A DNA stretch of 64,000 bases, taken from NCBI RefSeq assembly GCF_003725415.1, contig NZ_RJQC01000001.1, positions 60,812 through 124,811 on the forward strand. Direction: 5' to 3'. How positions within the stretch are numbered: the stretch's first letter is position 1; each line of letters starts with the position of its first letter. The notes below the pieces were generated by a model. That model was not told the DNA's origin and searched no databases. It saw nothing but the letters and a program-made list of their open reading frames with translations. The position numbers and the translations under genes are program-made. The stretch is from Absicoccus porci. Its GTDB lineage: Bacteria > Bacillota_I > Bacilli_A > Erysipelotrichales > Erysipelotrichaceae. Shown here in pieces: positions 61,630 to 64,000 of this stretch.

Positions 61630-62853
61630 ATGGCAATACATGTAATTGAAGAAGCCAATCGGTGTCTGCAATGTAAGGTACCTAGATGTCAGCAGGGATG
61701 TCCGATTCATACAAACGTTCCCCAGATGATTCGTTTGTTTAAAGAGAGTCAGGTTGAAGAAGCCGCGCAAATGTTATTTGAGAATAATCCTTTATCGGTT
61801 GTTTGTTCGTTGGTGTGTGATCATGCGTCACAATGTGAAGGGCATTGTGTGCGTGGCCTCAAAGGGGAGCCCGTTCATATTTCATCGATTGAAAATTATA
61901 TTTCGGATTCAGCGTTGGAGCGGGTCCAGATTCCTAAAAAAGCGGATAATGGCATGAAGGCAGCGGTCATTGGCGCAGGACCAGCCGGCATCACGATATC
62001 CATGATCTTAGCATCTCGTGGATATAAGGTCACTTTATTTGAAAGTCGGGATAAGATTGGTGGCATCATGCGCTATGGCATTCCTGAATTTCGTTTGCCA
62101 CATAGTATCTTGGATCGTATTGCGCTTAAGATGAAAGAATTGGGAATTTTATATCGACCGAATTTTTCCATTGGCGGCAATGTGACCTTGACCGATCTTT
62201 TCAAGGATGGCTATAAGTCCATCTTCATTGGTACGGGTGCTTGGCGACCAAGACGCATGATGATTCCAGGCGAAACATTTGGAAATGTACACTATGGCAT
62301 CAATTATTTGAACAATCCCGATTCGGTGAATCTGGGTCGTTCCACGGCAATTTTTGGGGCAGGGAATTCGGCCATGGATGTGGCACGAACCGCCGTTCGA
62401 AAAGGTTGTCGGGATGTGACGGTCTATGTGCGTCGAAACAAAGTGGCAGCCAATGAAGATGAATATGAATTGGCTAAGATCGATGGGGTAAAATTTGCCT
62501 TCAACAAAATTGCGATTGAAGTCAAAGATGAAGGACCGGTCATTTGCGATACGAAGGTCACGGAAGATGGGAAGGTGGAAATTTTAAGAGAAACAGCTCA
62601 ATTAGTGCCAACCGATTCGGTGGTCATTGCGGTTTCACAAGTGCCAAGACATCGCATCGTGGACAACAATAAAGATTTGAAACTCAATGAACGAGGCAAT
62701 TTGGCCGTGGATGAAGAAGGCGAAACGACAATGTCCGGTGTCTTTGCGTCGGGTGATGTAGTAACCGGAGCCAAAACGGTCGTCCATGCGGTGGAAGATG
62801 CGAAAAAGATTGCGGATGAAATGGACCATTATATGCAAGGTCTTGATCAATAG
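61630..62853 (+). CDS. GltD-like NAD(P)H oxidoreductase (glutamate synthase small subunit family)
   Basis: 407 residues. N-terminal twin 4Fe-4S region CLQCKVPRCQQGC and C...CDHASQCEGHC, FAD motif AVIGAGPAGITISMILASRG, IMRYGIPEFRLP, and an NADPH motif AIFGAGNSAMDVARTA. The family includes GltD, NfnB and DpyD-like chains that pass electrons from NAD(P)H through FAD and clusters. No glutamate synthase large subunit is present. It may supply electrons to the flavoprotein immediately upstream (44-base gap). TAGGAGG ribosome site. Confidence 0.85.
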   Translation: MAIHVIEEANRCLQCKVPRCQQGCPIHTNVPQMIRLFKESQVEEAAQMLFENNPLSVVCSLVCDHASQCEGHCVRGLKGEPVHISSIENYISDSALERVQIPKKADNGMKAAVIGAGPAGITISMILASRGYKVTLFESRDKIGGIMRYGIPEFRLPHSILDRIALKMKELGILYRPNFSIGGNVTLTDLFKDGYKSIFIGTGAWRPRRMMIPGETFGNVHYGINYLNNPDSVNLGRSTAIFGAGNSAMDVARTAVRKGCRDVTVYVRRNKVAANEDEYELAKIDGVKFAFNKIAIEVKDEGPVICDTKVTEDGKVEILRETAQLVPTDSVVIAVSQVPRHRIVDNNKDLKLNERGNLAVDEEGETTMSGVFASGDVVTGAKTVVHAVEDAKKIADEMDHYMQGLDQ

Positions 62854-62862
62854 GCAAAGATA

Positions 62863-62885
62863 GGGCAGTTTGGACTGCCTTTTTT
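62863..62885 (+). terminator. Terminator of the ribU operon
   Basis: GGCAGT (62863-62868) pairs with ACTGCC (62874-62879), followed by six T. Confidence 0.85.
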
Positions 62886-62941
62886 AGATAGAAGTGGGCT
62901 AAAAAGTATGGTATCATCAAAGTAGAGGTTGGAATAAAGCA

Positions 62942-63577
62942 ATGAAATACGAGGAAACAGGATTTCAAGGGGTCGACCACCAGTTTTGCGTATTTGAGAT
63001 GAAACCGTGGTTGCGAAAAGCAGTGAATAATTTTCCAGGTAGTGAGGATGCAACGCATATTCTGACGTATGGCTATATTGATCATGATGCAGGTGTTAGT
63101 TTAGAGGTTTTGGCTTGTGTCCAAGAAAAGGATCCGAAAATCAAATTATGTGATGGCAATGATGCGATATCTGTCAAGATCCGCATTGGACAAGTTATGG
63201 ATGATGAATTTTATATTTTAGATGAAGATGATGATTTGAATGATCGTTTCCAAACCAAAATTGATGCATTAAAACAATACGAGGCGACAGATGCGATAAA
63301 AAAAGCGCGTACATTTCCCTTTGTACGGCCATATCAAAATATTGAATATCCGGATGATATTCAGATCCTATTGTATCGTGAGAATTTGGCACCCGAAATG
63401 GTCTGGGTGCGCATGGAAGATGTGACTGATCATTATATCGAAGCAAAACTTTTGAGTGATCCGTATGATCCAAGTTTTGGAGTGCATGCGGGAGATATGT
63501 TGAAGGTCTATGCGAATCAGCCACAAAATCAGCCGGTGTATTGTTATAGTGATGTCAGTGAAAAGTCGCTTTCTTGA
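62942..63577 (+). CDS. Hypothetical protein
   Basis: 211 residues, acidic, no membrane segment. The N-terminal part (residues 1-130) has no recognised motif; the C-terminal part MVWVRMEDVTDHYIEAKLLS and GVHAGDMLKVYA looks like a small beta-barrel as in DUF2185/DUF2314-type domains, which I offer only as a resemblance. Its last bases come shortly before the next gene (23-base gap). Confidence 0.6.
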   Translation: MKYEETGFQGVDHQFCVFEMKPWLRKAVNNFPGSEDATHILTYGYIDHDAGVSLEVLACVQEKDPKIKLCDGNDAISVKIRIGQVMDDEFYILDEDDDLNDRFQTKIDALKQYEATDAIKKARTFPFVRPYQNIEYPDDIQILLYRENLAPEMVWVRMEDVTDHYIEAKLLSDPYDPSFGVHAGDMLKVYANQPQNQPVYCYSDVSEKSLS

Positions 63578-63600
63578 ACCAACGAACAGAAGAGGCTGTT

Positions 63601-63885
63601 ATGAAACATACAAAAAAACTAGAGGATGCCTGTAAACGGCGGCCGGTCACGAATAAATGGTATCAACAATATCTTTCAATCGTTGATGATTTTTCACATG
63701 CCGATGGACAAAGTGCCATTGATTTAATGAGCTTATCATCTATTGTTGGTACGAATGGACAGGTAGAAAAAGAATTAAAAGAACAAATCCAAACAATGAC
63801 GCAAGTGGTTTATCATTTAGTCGATGATCAATTGAATGGGAATGTTATTAACTACGACAAATTAGAGGAATTAGAGAATCAATAA
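63601..63885 (+). CDS. Hypothetical small protein
   Basis: 94 residues, mainly helical (TKKLEDACKRRPVTNKWYQQ; VEKELKEQIQTMTQVVYHLV), no cysteine pair or membrane segment. ATG at 63601 follows GAAGAGG; a TTG nine codons earlier overlaps the upstream stop and is less likely. Function unknown; probably cotranscribed with the preceding gene. Confidence 0.55.
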   Translation: MKHTKKLEDACKRRPVTNKWYQQYLSIVDDFSHADGQSAIDLMSLSSIVGTNGQVEKELKEQIQTMTQVVYHLVDDQLNGNVINYDKLEELENQ

Positions 63886-63930
63886 GAAGCGCATTCACGC
63901 AATGTCATTAAGTTAAGAAATGACGGCTTT

Positions 63931-63964
63931 GAGGGGAACACAAAAAATGTGCTCCTCTTTTTTT
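63931..63964 (+). terminator. Terminator
   Basis: GAGGGGAACA and TGTGCTCCTC form an imperfect stem around an A-rich loop, followed by seven T. A TTGACA at 63986-63991 may be the -35 box of a promoter whose -10 box lies beyond the window. Confidence 0.6.
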
Positions 63965-64000
63965 ATGGAAAATTTGAATTTTTTGTTGACATACAGGTTG

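Noticed and set aside
1..64000. CRISPR arrays, tRNA or rRNA genes, intact insertion sequences, prophage.
   Set aside because: No regularly spaced direct repeats, no cloverleaf-like or rRNA sequence, and no transposase, integrase or phage structural proteins were recognised on either strand.

Overview
The window looks like a chromosomal segment of an anaerobic, low-to-moderate GC Gram-positive bacterium. Firmicutes-type T-box, lysine and FMN leader RNAs, oxygen-sensitive enzymes (glycyl radical enzyme, HydE, nitrogenase-like proteins) and strong Shine-Dalgarno sites point that way. An Erysipelotrichales-like host is my best guess, but this is an inference from general gene content, not a database match. 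No rRNA, tRNA, CRISPR array, phage or intact insertion sequence was seen.

Layout. 1-0.6 kb: C-terminal end of a secreted beta-helix-like protein. 0.6-8.75 kb: T-box controlled arginine operon argG-argH-argC-argJ-argB-argD-argF, enough for glutamate to arginine. 8.9-14.4 kb: MarR regulator coupled to an iron alcohol dehydrogenase, a beta-helix transferase plus nucleotidyltransferase pair, GNAT and HxlR proteins, a patatin and a small hydrolase. 14.4-19.2 kb: aldolase/YjbQ/TIM-like/metallo-hydrolase operon, second patatin, zinc-ribbon membrane protein, RidA. 19.3-21.6 kb: proB-proA. 21.6-23.9 kb: a decayed patch (GtrA intact, broken GtrB-type glycosyltransferase, a membrane-protein fragment, a broken sensor kinase). 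24-26.5 kb: small genes, one with an unidentified structured leader. 26.5-30.5 kb: lysine-riboswitch operon lysA-dapA-dapB plus a PanE-like reductase. 30.6-32.9 kb: glutamine amidotransferase-like protein, third patatin, membrane protein. 33-34 kb: AT-rich non-coding DNA with a wrecked XRE regulator.

The most remarkable region is 34.0-47.2 kb: thirteen tightly packed same-strand genes, hydE-hydF-(attenuator-like hairpin)-TM1266-like regulator-nifH1-nifD1-nifK1-hypF-hypC-hypD-hypE-nifH2-nifD2-nifK2, closed by a strong terminator. It joins part of the [FeFe]-hydrogenase maturation set (HydE and HydF, no HydG), the Fe-CN/CO half of the [NiFe] set (HypCDEF, no HypA/HypB) and two full nitrogenase-like reductase triplets, without any hydrogenase subunit or nitrogenase cofactor gene (nifB/E/N). 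I propose that it builds or uses an iron-cyanide/carbonyl centre through ATP-driven low-potential reduction, possibly as a HydG-independent route to an H-cluster-like cofactor or as a new reductase. That is inference.

47.2-51.9 kb (minus strand): glycyl radical enzyme, its activase, a DeoR regulator and a NanE-like epimerase, a candidate sugar-degradation operon of unknown substrate. 51.9-57.6 kb: cardiolipin synthase, esterase, epimerase, PHP phosphatase, uracil-DNA-glycosylase-like protein, DUF4230-like protein and HAD phosphatase. 57.6-59.1 kb: an unusual radical SAM protein with a 300-residue N-terminal extension. 59.1-62.9 kb: FMN riboswitch, riboflavin transporter RibU, translationally coupled flavoprotein reductase and a GltD-like NAD(P)H oxidoreductase. 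The right end holds two unknown proteins.
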